Source: Anaeramoeba flamelloides (taxonomy: Eukaryota > Metamonada > Anaeramoebidae). From it: a stretch of 64,000 bases of DNA. The notes below the pieces were generated by a model. The model made no database searches, was not told the DNA's origin, and worked only from the letters and a program-made list of their open reading frames with translations. Shown piece after piece: positions 22,885-34,369 of this stretch. The translations under genes and the position numbers were made by a program. The DNA is taken from contig JANTQA010000006.1 in assembly GCA_027625915.1 (NCBI GenBank), forward strand, positions 1 to 64,000, read 5' to 3'. Every line of letters starts with the position of its first letter. Within the stretch, counting starts at the first letter, position 1.

Positions 22885-23720
22885 ACATTTGTTTTTTTTT
22901 TTAAATTTTGAAGGGAGGAAATCAATTTCCTCTTACATTCCGTAATTTCTAAATTTTTGTTTAGAAATTTTAACAGAGAATCATAATTTTCTTTATCATT
23001 AACCAATGATAAGATGAATAATAAATCTTTATTTTGAATAATATTAAAGATATTATTCTTATTATTTTTATTTATTTGTATTAATTCTTTAATCCAGATT
23101 TTTCGATTTTTTTTATAGAACCGACAATTCCATAAAAAATGATGGACATCTTCATCTATTTATGTGTTCTGGTATTTTTTACAGATATTACATGATTTTA
23201 TTTTTATTTTATTCTTATCATAAACATAAGATTAACTGTTTAAATAATTTGTAAAGTTTGGTAATTTTAAAATTGCTGTTGATCATTATGCATATTAAAT
23301 TTTTTTTTAGCATTAAGTTTACTTTAATTTTTAAAATAAACAGAAAATTCATAAAATTTTCTGTTTATTTCAAAAATTAAAAAAACCGCTGTTAGGTTCT
23401 TTCTTTTCAGAATTTAAAAGAATTGAGTTAAATCTTTGATTTTAGTCAATTCTTTTGAATTCTGGAAAAAACTAGGCACTTGACGGCACTTGACGACAGG
23501 ACTATTGATTTATTATATTGTTATATCTAATAATTTTTAAATATTCTTGACCTTTCCATCCAGAACAATTTATTATTAACTTTTGTCTAAATTGGTTTAG
23601 ATTTAATTCTAATAATTTTAAGGTGTCTATTTCCCAATTAATATTTTCATTATCCTTTTTTGAAAACTTTAAAAAATCATTTTTTTCAAATCTATAATAC
23701 ATTCAACTTCAAATTTTTAA
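22885..23720 (-). mobile_element. LINE copy 3, severely 5'-truncated
   Basis: Only the C-terminal part of the LINE protein remains on the minus strand. A frame at 23,502-23,702 (SGWKGQEYLKIIR, NINWEIDTLKLLELNL) is a diverged homologue of the 11,734-12,012 region of copy 2. A terminal piece at 22,907-23,006 (NKNLEITECKRKLISSLQ) corresponds to the protein C-terminus. Poly-A tail as poly-T near 22,889. Contains a foldback insertion at 23,320-23,505. Confidence 0.75.
23320..23505. repeat. Twin foldback insertion in LINE copy 3
   Basis: Hairpin of AAATAAACAGAAAATT with its inverse, followed by CGCTGTTAGG, a second hairpin (TTTCAGAATTTAAAAGAATT paired with AATTCTTTTGAATTCTGGAA), then ACTAGGCACTTGACGGCACT. 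Same layout as at 208-386. Confidence 0.7.
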
Positions 23721-24011
23721 AGTACAAACTTTAAACAAAAACTCAATCATAGAAAATAAATTCCAAATCTAAGTTTAAATTTCGGATTATTATAAAATGA
23801 TTTCAAAAAAAAAAAAAAAAAAAATCTAAAATTCAGAATTTGAAATTTGAGTTTAATTAAATATTAATGACTATGTTGGCAATTGAAAATTTGATGTTTG
23901 GTGTATTAAAAAGAGGGATTGGTGGTTGTCAAATCTCACAAATATTTATTGGGGAGATCTAAGTATCAATAAATGAATTTTTTATAAAAAAATGTCATAT
24001 TGATGTATCCT

Positions 24012-24120
24012 CCTTTCTGTAATTTTTGCTGGTTTCTTTGATTTTTGAAATTTCTATGATTTCTCAGTGATTTCTCTGGTTTCTCAGATTTCTGTGGGTT
24101 CTGAAATTTCTCTTGTTTCT
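24012..24120 (+). repeat. (TTTCTGTGA)n minisatellite, copy 5
   Basis: Degenerate 9-base units upstream of the long stem-loop in U5. Confidence 0.7.
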
Positions 24121-25568
24121 CAAAATACAAGAGAAGGATCCAAAAATCACAAAAATCGAATTTTTTACGAAAATTATCTTTCAGTAGAAGATTGAAAACC
24201 ATTTAAACTTGTTGGGAATTACCCATATTCTATTTTTTAACGTGTTTAAGTAAAGACATAATAAGTATCAATTTTCACCTTAAAGGTCAAAATCCAAATA
24301 AAAATTAACAAAAATTTGGAATTATTTTTAACATTTACTTTGTTATTTCCTAACAAATTATATATTGAATAAGGACAAGATAAATTTTTTGATATTGTAT
24401 TGAATCCAATATAATTATCCTTTCCTAAAAAGTCAAAATGATCATTTTTTCTCAATCAGCTGATGCAAAGAAATATGTAAATCTTAATTTTTGTAAATAT
24501 GAAAAAAAAATTTCCTGATTAATTTTTGCAAAAATAAAATTTTCTCAAAGATCCTCAAAGGTAAAATTCCACAAAACCTTTCCCACTAGACCGCAAACCA
24601 TTTTTTCTCGAACACAGTAAAATGTGTTTTAAGAGAAACAAAACAGGAAAAATAATTTCAAAAAATCATCAAAAAAATCAAAAGTATTTTTTACATCGAA
24701 ATTTCTTTCAAAATATGAAACACAATAAAGATAATATCAACCCAAGATGCTTTTGAGAACTTCACTTCTAAGAAAAAACAAAAAAAAACGAGCGAACCAA
24801 AGAAACCAAAGGAATCCCATACTAAAAAAACAAAGAGAAAGTCACAATTTCTTTGATGGAGTAAGTTCTAAAGTGTGGTTACAAATTGAAAATCCAAGAA
24901 CTTAATGATCAAAACTCATATACACACGATCTTCAAAAGTTAGAGTGGTTTATCAAGAATGTTTGAAATGATCTTTCTTTTTTCAAGCTCAAAAATCATG
25001 ATTATTTTTCATTTTCATTTTAAGGTTTGTAAATAAGGTTAATCGAGTTTACCTATCTCAAATTTTTGTGTTCATTGTCCATTGAAAAGGAATGTTTAGA
25101 AGATTAAAACTTTATCCAAATTGTATAATATCTTTAATTAAAGTCCCTTTAGAATTTTAATGTTATTGAGATTAAGATTCTTTAATTGATTTTTGTGAAT
25201 TGTTAATGGATTCCTGATAAGTTCACATTTGAATTGTTGATTTAAATTTTTGTTATTTAATGAGTTTTTGCTTTGTCTAGGTGACTGTTTTAACTTTATA
25301 TTGATGAATTTAATGATTTATTGATTGTTGTTTGGTGTTGAATGATTTGTGTTTTTGTTATTTGTGTTTTTTGATAATAATTTTTTAGTATATTGAATGT
25401 CATTGTGAATTCTGATTGAGTGTTTTTGATTAGTAAATGCTTTCAATAAATTTGTGTGTTATGATTTATATGTATGATTTTGAGTTGAATGTAGAGAATA
25501 GTGTGTTGTTGATATTGTTTGTTGTTTGTTAAATTGTTTTTGGTTAAGGTTTTTTTATGGTGTTTTGA

Positions 25569-25612
25569 AGGTCATCTAAAGATGGCTTTTCATTTCTACT
25601 AAAGTAGAAATG
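25569..25612 (+). repeat. A twin hairpin, copy A6
   Basis: AGGTCATC-TAAA-GATGGCTT: two substitutions, both tolerated as G-T pairs. The second hairpin is perfect. C-poor leader at 25,240-25,565. Confidence 0.8.
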
Positions 25613-26237
25613 AGATTATTATATATGTCTACAATTAAAATCAAAGTATAAAAATTTATATTCTCTCTTAAATGTTAAAAGATCCTAAAAATGAAATTTT
25701 TTTTTGTGTTTTAATCCACTGGTTTTTTTATTATTTAGAAATGATCACAAAAAATAAACTTTAGGATTAGAGTTGATAATCCAGAAATTGGAAATTTTTG
25801 AAAAAACTATAAATTTTCAAAAAAATAAAAATTGTATTATGTCCAAAATAACGAAATGAACAGGTTTGAACAAAAAACTATATTGATAAAATTTGTTCAA
25901 ATTCCTCCAACAAAAATTGTTAATCGATCAAATGATAAGATATCATCAACTGATTGCATGTGGATTTTTCTATTCAATAAATTCAACAATTAATCCTCTA
26001 TTGTTAAATCATAAAAAAAAAAAATTTCGAAATTTAATGAAACAGGTTATCAAAATGGTAAAAAGGGAAAGGAAAACAAAACAATAAAAAAGAATAATGA
26101 ATTTTCATATTTTGTAAAATCAAAATTATTTCCAAATTGTATGTAAAATATAAGATTTTTATTCTTTCAAGTCTTTTATATTGTGTATAAATTGTTTATA
26201 TTTTGTTCATATATATATATGAAGTCCTTTTCAAACA

Positions 26238-26950
26238 AAAGGTTGCACCTTTCAAATTATCAATACTATTGAATTTTATTGTTAATAAGATAATTACTTA
26301 TCGGTGATTTTCATTTTAATTATTCATTTTTTCATTTTTTAGATTTTTTTATAATTTATTGATATTGAATAGTTAAACAATTGGAAAATGAAACAACAAG
26401 ATTAGAAGAAACCAATTTGTAAATAATCCACCAGTATAAAAATAGACACAGTTTAAGTTTGATTTCGAATTAGCTAGATATAGGAATTAAGAAAGACCAT
26501 TTTTTAATTGATGTATGTAACAAAGAAAATAGAAAATAAAGATTGAAAAAAAAACAATTCCAACAAAATATCCAGTTGAATTGCGGTTTTATAGTGAAAA
26601 TGAGACTTTAAATAACAAAAGTTTGACCTGTAAATAGTAATCAAAAAATGTATAGAACTTTTTCCCCAATTCAAATTTTTCAATCGTTTTTATAGATTTC
26701 ATAATTTTTCCCCAACAATTGACAAAACGAGATTAATCATTTCAAATAAAAGGGAAAAATCAATTTTTATAAATATTTTAATTTTAATTTTTTTTATGTT
26801 GTTTTAAGGAGTTTTAAATCTTCAGTTTATTGTTTTTTTATGTTTAAAGAATTTCATATCTTTTAGAAGGAAACTACAGCTAACTTCATTAAATTATGAA
26901 TAATTCTTGAATTTTATAGTACCCTTTTATTTGAAAACAAGGTTATATGT
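26238..26950 (+). repeat. C module, copy C3
   Basis: Hairpin AAAGGTTGCACCTTT and about 650 bp aligned with C1. Supplies the intact empty site for X1. The Tc1/mariner element follows in the TA-rich tract. Confidence 0.7.
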
Positions 26951-27282
26951 AATATATATATTAACTAATTTCAATAATAGAGGGCCCAAAATTTTTATTG
27001 AAAATTTTTATTATTCGTTAAATAATTAATTCAAATATATATATAAATTATTTATTTGATTGTCATTTCATAATAATTAATTGTAATTGAGATAAAATTA
27101 ATTAAAATTAATAATTTAAATTAATATTTTGATTTTTTAAAGATTTTCTTAAAAAAATTTTCAATTGGAAAGAAATTTTAATTTTTATATTTTTTTTTTC
27201 ATTTTTTTCATTTTTTTCTTTTTATTTTCTTTTTGATTCATTTTCTGATTTTGGATATTGAATTTTTTACTAATATTTTTTA

Positions 27283-27479
27283 CAGTCAGTTTCACATTTA
27301 AGGCACAAACTTTCAACGAAATTTAAGGCACAATAAAAATCTCAAATTAAAGCACAAAAATTAAATTCTAGTGAAAATAAATTGTAAAAATAAAAATTCC
27401 AAATTTTGTACCTTAATTTGAGATTTTTTTGTACCTTAAATTTCGTTGAAAGTTTGTGCCTTAAAAGTGAAACTGACTG
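27283..27479. mobile_element. MITE-1 copy 4
   Basis: 197 bp palindrome, TA-flanked, ending 3 bases before the probable ATG of the Tc1/mariner transposase. Would separate the gene from its original promoter. Confidence 0.93.
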
Positions 27480-27547
27480 TACATGTTAGAGAATTATAGA
27501 AATAATTTAAATGAAAGAGAAATTCGATTAAATATAATAATATTATA

Positions 27548-27744
27548 CAGTCAGTTTCACTTTTAAGGCACAAACTTACAAGGAAATTTAAGGCACAATA
27601 AAAATCTCAAATTAAAGCACAAAATTCAAATTCTAGTAAAATAAATTGTAAAAAAAAATAATTACAAATTTTGTGCCTTAATTTAAGATTTTTTTGTGCC
27701 TTAAATTTCGTTGAAAGTTTGTGCCTTAAAAGTGAAACTGACTG
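27548..27744. mobile_element. MITE-1 copy 5
   Basis: 197 bp, TA-flanked, inside the HTH exon of the transposase between NIIIL and YEEGLSQ. Excision with one TA leaves the frame open. Confidence 0.93.
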
Positions 27745-27839
27745 TATGAAGAGGGGTTAAGTCAAAGAAAAATTGCAGAAAGATTGAATATAACAAGAAA
27801 AAAAGTTAGATATTGGATAAAAAAATTTCAAACAAAAAA

Positions 27840-27926
27840 GTATTTTTTTTTTTTTCTTTTTTTTACTTTTTTTTCTTTCTTACTTTTTTTTTTTTTTCTT
27901 TTTTTTTTTTTTTTTGATTTTTTTAG
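27840..27926 (+). other. Transposase intron 1
   Basis: 87 nt, GTATTT...TTTTTTAG, mostly a poly-T/C tract. Joining the flanks gives K-N-T-L-E-N-T-Y, leading into the GRKRK linker. Confidence 0.65.
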
Positions 27927-28125
27927 TACGTTAGAAAATACATATTCAACAGGTCGAAAAAGAAAATAAAATGAGGAAACAAAAATTCTTATTGAAAATA
28001 TTACAAAAGATAATCGTAAAATGAGTTGCAAAAAATTAAAATCTTTTTTATCAAATAACCACGATATAAATCTATCAACAACAACAATTTACAATATAAG
28101 AAAAGAATTTAAATTTAATTTTTTA

Positions 28126-28322
28126 CAGTCAGTTTCACTTTTAAGGCACAAACTTTCAACGAAATTTAAGGCACAAAAAACTCTCAAATTAAGGCACAAA
28201 ATTTGTAATTATTTTTTTTTACAATTTATTTTACTAGAATCTGAATTTTGTGCCTTAATTTGAGATTTTTATTGTGCCTTAAATTTCGTTGAAAGTTTGT
28301 GCCTTAAAAGTGAAACTGACTG
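28126..28322. mobile_element. MITE-1 copy 6
   Basis: 197 bp, TA-flanked, in exon 2 of the transposase between KEFKFNFL and LPKKRTLL. Frame is preserved after removal. Confidence 0.93.
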
Positions 28323-28499
28323 TATTACCAAAAAAAAGAACACTGCTAACAATTAAACAAAAAGAAAAAAGATTAAAATTTGCAAAAAAATATCTCAACA
28401 ATCCTATTGATTGGAAGAAAGTGATTTTTACAGATGAAAAATGGTTTTATGATTCTGGTTTAAAAAGAAAAATTTGGAGACAAACTGGAGAAAGAGATG

Positions 28500-28639
28500 G
28501 TATGTTTTTTTTTTTTTTTTTTTTTTTTTAAATTCATCTCCTTTTATTGAATATTTAAAATAACAAGTTAATTCTCTTCATTCAATTTTGCAAAAAATTA
28601 AAATAAATAAAAAATTTTAAATAATTTTTTTTATAATAG
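28500..28639 (+). other. Transposase intron 2
   Basis: 140 nt, donor GTATGT followed by a T run, acceptor ATAATAG. Splicing joins GERD to SVFERF in frame. GTATGT is the classic consensus donor. Confidence 0.7.
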
Positions 28640-29552
28640 ATTCAGTTTTTGAGAGGTTTACTAAGTTTATACCAAAAGTAATGTTTTTTTGGTGGAATAA
28701 ATTATTCATATCAATCAACATTAATAAAGTGTCCAAAAATAGTAAACTCGGAATCTTATCAAAAAAACATTATTTCCACACAAGTATAAATTGAAAAATC
28801 AATTTTTTTTAAAATATTGAGAAATATGGTAAATTATTTTACCTAAACCATCAAAAATACTCTAAATATTTGATTTTTGAAATTTAGAGTATTCTATCTT
28901 CTACATTTTAAAAGATATTTCCCATTTTCATTTTTTTCAAAAAAAAAAAAAATAATTTTTATTTTTTAAAATTTTTATTTTTTTTTATTTGTGCAAAAAT
29001 TAGAAAAAAAATATATTTTTTAGAAAATTTTAAATTGTTCCCACTAGAGTAAAATTTTATAAAAAAATTATTTTTGGTAAAAATTTTGGGCCCAAGGCCA
29101 AAAAATAAAAAAATAATTTTTTAAATTTTTCTTTGTAAACATATTTGAAAAAAAAAAATTTTTTTTTGGTCATATATATTATAAATAATAATAAAAAATA
29201 ATACTTATATATTATTTCAAATTTTAAAAATAAATTATATATAACTAAAAAAAATTTTTTTTTTTTTATTTTAATTTTAATTATACAGTCTTAATTGATG
29301 ATATTCGTTTCATATATATTTAAATAAAATTATTATAAAAATAAAAAAAAATAAAAATATTAACACCAAATTTTATATATAAAAATTTACAAATATTTTA
29401 TTTGAATCTATTTTATAAAATAATTTATATATAAAAATATTATTTTCAAAAATTTTATTTTGGGTATTTTTTTTGATTTATCATTTTTATAAGAAAAAAA
29501 AAAAAAAAAAATTTTTATAATTTTTTTTATAATAATTTATTAAAAAGTATTA

Positions 29553-29749
29553 CAGTCAGTTTCACTTTTAAGGTACAAACTTTCAACGAAATTTAAGGCA
29601 CAAAAAAATCTCAAATTAAGGCACAAAATTTGGAATTTTTTTTTTTACAATTTATTTTTACTAGAATTTGAATTTTGTACTTTAATTTGAGATTTTTTTT
29701 GTGCCTTAAATTTCGTTGAAAGTTTGTGCCTTAAAAGTGAAACTGACTG
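29553..29749. mobile_element. MITE-1 copy 7
   Basis: 197 bp palindrome flanked by TA, within intron 3 of the transposase. Confidence 0.93.
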
Positions 29750-30125
29750 TAGAAAAAAAAATTTATTTTATTAAAAAATCTTTATTATTAAACTCAAATA
29801 ATATTTTTTTCATTTTAAAAATTTGAAAAAATTTTTTTTATTTTAAAAAAATTTTTATTTAGAAATTTTAAAAAAATTGAAATTTTAACTATAAAAAAAT
29901 TTTTAATAATTTTTTTTAAAATTTTAAAAAAAAAAATTTTTTTCCTATCAGATTTTTCTTTTATATTATTAATGTTAATAGAAAAAGTAGTTTTAAAAAA
30001 AAAAAAATTTTTTTTTTTTAAATTAAAAAACTTAGGGAAATTGTAAATTTTTTTTGGTTATATTACTTGTTTAAAAATTTTAAAAAAATCAATTTTGAAG
30101 AAAAAAATATTTTCAATTTACAACA

Positions 30126-30206
30126 AATAGTCTAATGTCTCAACGGTAGAGCGCCAGATCTAGAGTAAAAAAATCTAATGTCACGAGTTCGAGATCTGGT
30201 AGTATC
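30126..30206 (+). tRNA. tRNA-like pseudogene
   Basis: Contains an A-box-like stretch (TGTCTCAACGGTAGAGCG, matching a D-arm with GG and GAGC) and a B-box-like T-arm (CGAGTTCGAGATC) at the usual distance. The acceptor arms do not pair and the anticodon arm is filled by an A run, so no working tRNA or anticodon can be assigned. CCAGATCT and AGATCTGG form a separate 8-bp stem. May be a tRNA relic or the head of a tRNA-derived SINE. Confidence 0.4.
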
Positions 30207-31084
30207 AAAAAAATTTCTAATTTTTTTTTTTTTTTTTTCAAAATTTCTTAAACTGGATCATTTAAAGTATCTGAGTTTACAAGCTGAGTTTAATTTGAAT
30301 TTTGTTAGAAATTTTTTTTTGGAAAGAACACCAATTAATTAAGTGCCAATTTTCTGGTAACATCTGAAAAAAAATAATTTTTTTCAGTAGAGAGAGTAGA
30401 AGTTTTAGTCAAAATATAATTTACTAATGTTTACAATTAAAAAAAAAAAATTTTTTTTTTCAAAAAAAAAAATATTCTTAAAATTGAGTTTAAACTTATG
30501 AGAGATCCTACTAAAAATATTTAAAAACACATTTTAATTTTCATTTTTGATGGGATCCTTAATTTCTATATTTATTGGCCAATATATCAAAAAAATATCC
30601 CAATTAAATTTTTTGAAAGTAAAAATTAAAAAGGGGCAATATATCCTTAAATAAAGGTTCTAGAGAGCTATGGACATCAAAAATGAAATCTCCAAATAAA
30701 AATGAAATTATTTATGCGAAAAAAATTTTCAGATCCTTGATTTTCAATTCCGACTAGTGCATAAGTAAAATTTTTTCTGGTATGGATAATCTTTTTGGTA
30801 AAAAACAATGGATATTGATGCAAGATGGAGCTACTTCGCATACATCAATATCAACAAAAGAGTATCTGAAAAAGAAATGTAATGTTTTAAAAAAATGGCC
30901 ACCCAACTCACCGGATTTAAATCCAATTGAACATTTATGGGTGTTTATGGACAAAAAAATAAGTGACGAATCACCTAAAACAAAAAACCAATTAGTTAAA
31001 AAATGTAGACAAGTTTGGAATAATATTGAATGGGAAATAATAGAAAATCTTTGCAATTCAATGGAAAAAAGATTAATATTGGTA

Positions 31085-31280
31085 CAGTCAGTTTCACTTT
31101 TAAGGCACAAACTTTCAACGAAATTTAAGGCACAAAAAAATCTCAAATTAAAGCACAATATTTGGAATTTTATTTTTTACAATTTATTTTACTAGAATTT
31201 GAATTTTGTGCTTTAATTTGAGATTTTGCTTGTGCCTTAAATTTCGTTGAAAGTTTGTGCCTTAAAAGTGAAACTGACTG
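31085..31280. mobile_element. MITE-1 copy 8
   Basis: 196 bp, TA-flanked, 13 codons before the transposase stop. Removal joins RLILV to IELKGE in frame. Confidence 0.93.
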
Positions 31281-31537
31281 TAATAGAATTAAAAGGGGAA
31301 TGCATTAATGGCTTTTATTAATTTGAAAAAAATTACAAAAAAGAAGGGCCCAAAAAAAAATTTTATTTTTAAATATAATTTTTTTTTATTTTTTATAAAA
31401 AGTTAATTCGAAATAAATAAAAACTCAACAAATATAATTTAGATTATTTAATTTTTATTTTAATTGTTTTAAATATTCGTTAATTTATTATTATTTTTTT
31501 TATTATTATTTTGTGGGACCCTCTTTTTTGAATCTAG

Positions 31538-31580
<43 letters not shown>

Positions 31581-31581
31581 A

Positions 31582-31779
31582 CAGTCAGTTTCACTTTTAA
31601 GGCTCAAACTTTCATCGAAATTTAAGGCACAATAAAAATCTCAAATTAAGGCACAAAATTTTGTATTCTAGTAAAATAAATTGCAAAAATTAAAAATTCC
31701 TAATTTTGTGCCTTAATTTGAGATTTTTTTGTGCCTTAAATTTCGTTGAAAGTTTGTGCCTTAAAAGTGAAACTGACTG
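31582..31779. mobile_element. MITE-1 copy 9
   Basis: 198 bp, flanked by TA within a TATG/TA repeat, just outside the Tc1/mariner right end. Confidence 0.92.
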
Positions 31780-31832
31780 TATATGTATGAACGTATTTTT
31801 ATCTTGTTAAGTAATGATGTATGAATTCTTTA

Positions 31833-32030
31833 CAGTCAGTTTCACTTTTAAGGCACAAACTTACAACGAAATTTAAGGCACAATAAAAATCTCAAATTAA
31901 GGCACAAAATTTGTAATTTCTTGTTTTACAATTTATTTTTACTAGAATTCAAATTTTGTGCTTTAATTTCAGATTTTTTTTGTGCCTTAAATTTCGTTGT
32001 AAGTTTGTGCCTTAAAAGTGAAACTGACTG
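31833..32030. mobile_element. MITE-1 copy 10
   Basis: 198 bp, TA-flanked, within the conserved lead-in of the B4 module. The empty site is visible in B1 at ATTCTTTAACGTACC (1,821-1,835). Confidence 0.95.
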
Positions 32031-32098
32031 TACAACCTAACTCAAAACTTTTTTTCTAAAAAAAAAAAAATCATTATCTATATTTACACACCTAACCT

Positions 32099-32141
32099 AT
32101 TAGGTGCTATATTACCTACACCCCCAAATCCCCGAAGGGGG
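32099..32141 (+). repeat. B twin hairpin, copy B4
   Basis: TAGGT...ACCTA hairpin, then CCCC-GAA-GGGG, one pair shorter than in B1-B3. Confidence 0.8.
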
Positions 32142-32587
32142 CTTTTTTCTCCTCCCTTACTTCATGATAGTAGGTGATTGAAATAAATAAATTCAAAATA
32201 AGAATTCTGGTTTTTAAAAACAATATTTTTCAAATTTATAATCCATTCGACTTCAAACATTTTAAAGTACAAATTTTAAACTTAAAATTCAACCATACAA
32301 AATAAAATTCCAAATCTGGAATATAAATTTTGGATTAGAATATAATGATTTCTGAGTGTTTTTAAGAACAAAAAATTGAAAAATTCTAAAATTCAGAAAT
32401 TGAATTTATTTTTACTAAATGTTAACAATAACTAGGTTGGCAAATCAAAATTTGATTTTTGGAGTGTTTAAAAGAGGGTTTAGTGGTGGTTGATAATTCA
32501 CAAAAATATGTATTCAGTTTGATCTAAGGAGGAAAAAATGAATTTTTTTGTAAAGAAATTGTCATAATTGATCTCTAATTTTTTTTG

Positions 32588-32700
32588 TGATTTAAGTGAT
32601 TTCTGTGATTTCTGTCCTTTCTGTGATTTCTGTGATTTATGTGATTTTTACAATTTCAGTGATTTTTTTGATGTCTCATTAATGTCTGTGTTCTCTCCTT
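32588..32700 (+). repeat. (TTTCTGTGA)n minisatellite, copy 6
   Basis: About ten degenerate 9-base units. The plus-strand frame reads Phe-Cys-Asp repeats, a by-product of the tandem rather than a gene. Confidence 0.8.
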
Positions 32701-33976
32701 GTTACTCAAAATGCAAAAGAAGGTTCCGAAAAAAGGAAAAATCGAATTTTAGAGAAAATTTGCTAACAGGCGAAAATTGAAAACCATTTGATCTTGTGGA
32801 AATTACCTACTGTCTATTTTTAGAGTGTGTAAGTAAAGATGAAATAGGTTTTGAATTTTCCCCTTAAAAGTTAAAAAATTGCATAAAATTGGCAAAAAAA
32901 TTGAATTATTGTTAATAGGTTCTTTGTTATTCCCAAAACAAAGTCTGTGTTGAATAAAGACAAAGTAAAGGATTTAGTATTGTATTGAATCCAAGTTAAT
33001 TATCTTATTTCCTAAAAACAAAAATATCATTTTTTCTCAATCAATTAATGCGAAGAAATTTTTTTTTTTATGTTAAAAAAACTGACGAATTTTTGCAAAA
33101 TTTTTAATTCACTAAAAGATCCTCTGAATCTAAAATTCCATAAAAACTTTCCCACTGCTACTCCAATCCATTTTGTATTGGGAATGAACAATTCAGTTTT
33201 TTAAGAGAAACAAAACAAACAAATAAAAAATCTCAAAAAAAAACATAAAAATGAACAAAAGTGTTTCGAGTATGTTTGGAAATGGTAGAGAATCTTTCAT
33301 AAAACTAAAACAGAGTTAATAATATCCACCAAAGATCCTAAGGGGAACTTCAATTCAATTAAAAACCAAAAGAATCAAAGGAACCCAAAGGAAACCAAAG
33401 GAACCAAAGGAACCAAAAGGAACCAAAGAGAAAGTTACTATTCCTTTGGAGGAATTGTTCTGATTTGTGGGTACAAATTGAAAATTCAAGCAACTCGATG
33501 ATCAGAACTCAAATACACACGATCTTCAAAAGTTAGGGTCATACATCAAGAAGGTTTGTCAATGATCTTCATTTTTCGAGCTCAGAAATCGTGATTATTT
33601 TTTTTTTTTCATTTTTACCTTTCTGAAGATGGGTGTTCTCGAGTTTACCGATTTCGGTTTTTTTTTGATTTTCCTTGATTATTAAGAATGGAATTTTGAT
33701 CCAAATTGTTGAATATCTACATTTAACGCCACTTCATAATTTTAATTAATTTGGATCAAAATCCTTGAGATACAATTTTGTGTATTTCCAATTTACTGGT
33801 ATTTGAATGAAAAATGAGAAAAATTTTCATTTATTTTCAATTTCCTTTTTCAGACAAAGACACAAATTCCAACTTATTTCTTTGTGACTCAATTTAGCCA
33901 AAGAAGACTCTGGAAAAGGAAGTGAAAATTTTTACCCATTTAGAATTTGGATACCAATATTATTTATAAATTTACA

Positions 33977-34353
33977 GTCTTTCCAAGGCTACCGTGAATT
34001 TTTATATGAATCAAATTTTGATGCTGATTTAGATTTTTAAAAAGTTGTATTTGAGCATAAGAAAGTTGATATTGAAAAAAAATTTTCATAAATAAACTTA
34101 TTTCAAAAATATTTTCGGTAATTCAAGAGAAACTTTTAAGTGGCATCTCAACAGATTTTCCAGGTTTGAAGCAATTTAGGGATCTGTTAATTAATGTTTC
34201 TTATTTCAAAAGTAAATTTTTCAAATAATTTTATTTGTGAAAATTTTTTTTCAATATGAGTTTTCTTATGCTCATATCCAACTTTTTAAAAATCTAAATC
34301 AGCATCGAAATTTGATTCATATAGAAATTCACAGAAACCTTGGAACAGCTTTA
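33977..34353. mobile_element. Foldback element in U6
   Basis: About 377 bp. Arms of roughly 140 bp (33,977-34,115 and 34,210-34,353) are inverted copies with ends TTCCAAGG...ACCGTGAATT / AATTCACAG...CCTTGGAA. Not present in the corresponding part of sister units. No coding content. Confidence 0.65.
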
Positions 34354-34369
34354 CATTTTTTTTGTTTGA

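Larger units (their letters stand above)
22561..26955 (+). repeat. Array unit U5 (non-coding, with LINE copy 3)
   Basis: B3, LINE copy 3, TTTCTGTGA tract (24,012-24,120), long stem-loop, C-poor tract (25,240-25,565), A6 and C3, ending where the Tc1/mariner element is inserted. The 88-codon frame at 22,578-22,844 runs through a B hairpin and an A homopolymer and is not a gene. Confidence 0.75.
28784..30757 (+). other. Transposase intron 3 (1.97 kb), AT-rich, no gene
   Basis: Donor GTATAA after STQ, acceptor CGACTAG before CISKIF, phase 0. Far longer than introns 1 and 2. It contains MITE-1 copy 7 and a tRNA-like sequence, so it has probably grown by insertion. The rest is A/T homopolymer without recognisable features. 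Confidence 0.5.
27483..31321 (+). pseudogene. Tc1/mariner transposase (DD34E), four exons
   Basis: Cuts and pastes TA-flanked transposons. Exon 1 (27,483-27,839, holding MITE copy 5) encodes a helix-turn-helix: EEGLSQRKIAERLNITRKKV. Exon 2 (27,927-28,499, holding MITE copy 6) has GRKRK, then SCKKLKSFL and the first catalytic Asp in VIFTDEKWFYDSG. Exon 3 (28,640-28,783) has the PKVMFF...GGIN strand and NSESYQKNI. Exon 4 (30,758-31,321, holding MITE copy 8) has the second Asp in ILMQDGATSHTS and the Glu in WPPNSPDLNPIEHLW, 34 residues apart, then ends in KGECINGFY. Start chosen at the first ATG giving a continuous frame into the HTH. Defects besides the MITEs: one TAA after GRKRK and one frame slip in the T run after VMFF (28,684-28,690). 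Family assignment is firm; activity is not expected. Confidence 0.85.
26963..31540 (+). mobile_element. Tc1/mariner (DD34E) transposon, invaded by five MITEs
   Basis: Plus-strand transposase gene (27,483-31,321) bounded by candidate imperfect terminal inverted repeats, 26,963-26,990 and 31,511-31,539, which share a GAGGGCCC / GAGGGTCCC core. It lies in TA-repeat sequence between C3 and B4. MITE-1 copies sit at 27,283, 27,548, 28,126, 29,553 and 31,085. Removing each MITE with one TA restores the host reading frame at all three coding insertions. This suggests the transposon was nearly intact when hit. The MITE ends differ from this element's ends, so it is not their obvious parent. Confidence 0.75.
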
